Shown here: piece by piece, positions 6,160-6,261 of the stretch
Layout of the letters: each line of letters begins with the position of its first letter
Numbering within the stretch: the first letter of the stretch is position 1
Assembly: GCA_949297565.1 (NCBI GenBank)
Contig: CASFUI010000306.1
Span: forward strand, 1-6,261
DNA length: 6,261 nt
Reading direction: 5' to 3'
Source of the DNA: an uncultured Eubacteriales bacterium
GTDB lineage: Bacteria; Bacillota; Clostridia; Lachnospirales; Lachnospiraceae
Translations under genes and position numbers: made by a program
The notes under the pieces: model-generated
Database searches by the model: none
The model's input: the letters and a program-made list of their open reading frames with translations, nothing else
Told to the model about the DNA's origin: nothing

Positions 6160-6261
6160 AATGGTAACAGTTCAGCCCGTGTAGCTTTCCAGCTGCTTCG
6201 CAGCTTGCTCATAATTGAGCACTCAGCGCATAAACCGTACAACAGGCAAATCATGCTTGAA
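6160..6261. repeat. Possible edge of a structured intergenic repeat
   Basis: After the platform gene, composition shifts from A/T-rich to clearly more G+C-rich (starting GGTAACAGTTCAGCCCGTG). Two small hairpins stand side by side: AGCTGC (6191-6196) with GCAGCT (6200-6205), and TGCTCA (6206-6211) with TGAGCA (6216-6221). No T-run follows, so it is not a classic terminator. The start resembles, from memory only, dispersed intergenic elements of Lachnospiraceae. The element runs past the window edge and no second copy is present here, so repeat status is unproven. Confidence 0.35.

Noticed and set aside
6151..6261. Frame open to the window edge starting at ATG 6151
   Set aside because: There is no ribosome site (only A/T before it), it crosses two hairpins and it has no recognisable protein pattern. 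Too little sequence is present to support a gene.
1..6261. CRISPR array, tRNA, rRNA, transposase
   Set aside because: No regularly spaced repeats, cloverleaf sequence, rRNA signature or transposase-like frame was seen on either strand.

Overview
The window looks like chromosomal DNA of a low-to-moderate G+C Gram-positive anaerobe of the Clostridia, most likely a Lachnospiraceae-type gut or rumen bacterium. This rests on strong AAGGAGG-type ribosome binding sites, frequent AGA/AGG arginine codons, TTG starts, a Lipo-box lipoprotein, a Clostridia-style citrate synthase C-terminus, and a Tad-like secretion module of the kind common in that family. The genus cannot be fixed from the sequence alone.

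All credible genes are on the + strand. Positions 1-167 are the end of a citrate synthase gene, followed by a long hairpin terminator (173-220). Next is a tight cell-wall unit. It holds D-alanine--D-alanine ligase (ddl, 325-1359), the UDP-MurNAc-tripeptide:D-Ala-D-Ala ligase (murF, start re-assigned to 1386, ends 2807), and a small secreted lipoprotein (start re-assigned to 2827, ends 3162). Ddl makes the dipeptide that MurF then adds to the peptidoglycan precursor. The lipoprotein has a beta-rich lipocalin-like sequence of unknown role. The unit ends at a very strong terminator (3173-3246).

After an AT-rich gap with a good extended -10 promoter (3378-3406), a second transcription unit begins. 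It starts with a 59-residue single-span membrane protein (3450-3629) whose stop codon overlaps the TTG start of a CpaF/TadA-like secretion ATPase (3626-4651). This is followed by one 491-residue membrane protein (4667-6142) that appears to combine the TadB and TadC platform proteins. Together they look like the motor core of a compact Tad/type IVb pilus or type II secretion-like machine. TadZ, RcpA/RcpC, a prepilin peptidase and a recognisable Flp pilin are not in view.

The last ~115 bases (6143-6261) hold no supported gene. They contain a stretch of visibly different composition with two adjacent small hairpins, possibly the edge of a dispersed intergenic repeat. The most interesting parts are the undescribed small membrane protein, its overlap with the ATPase gene, the fused platform protein, and this tail element.
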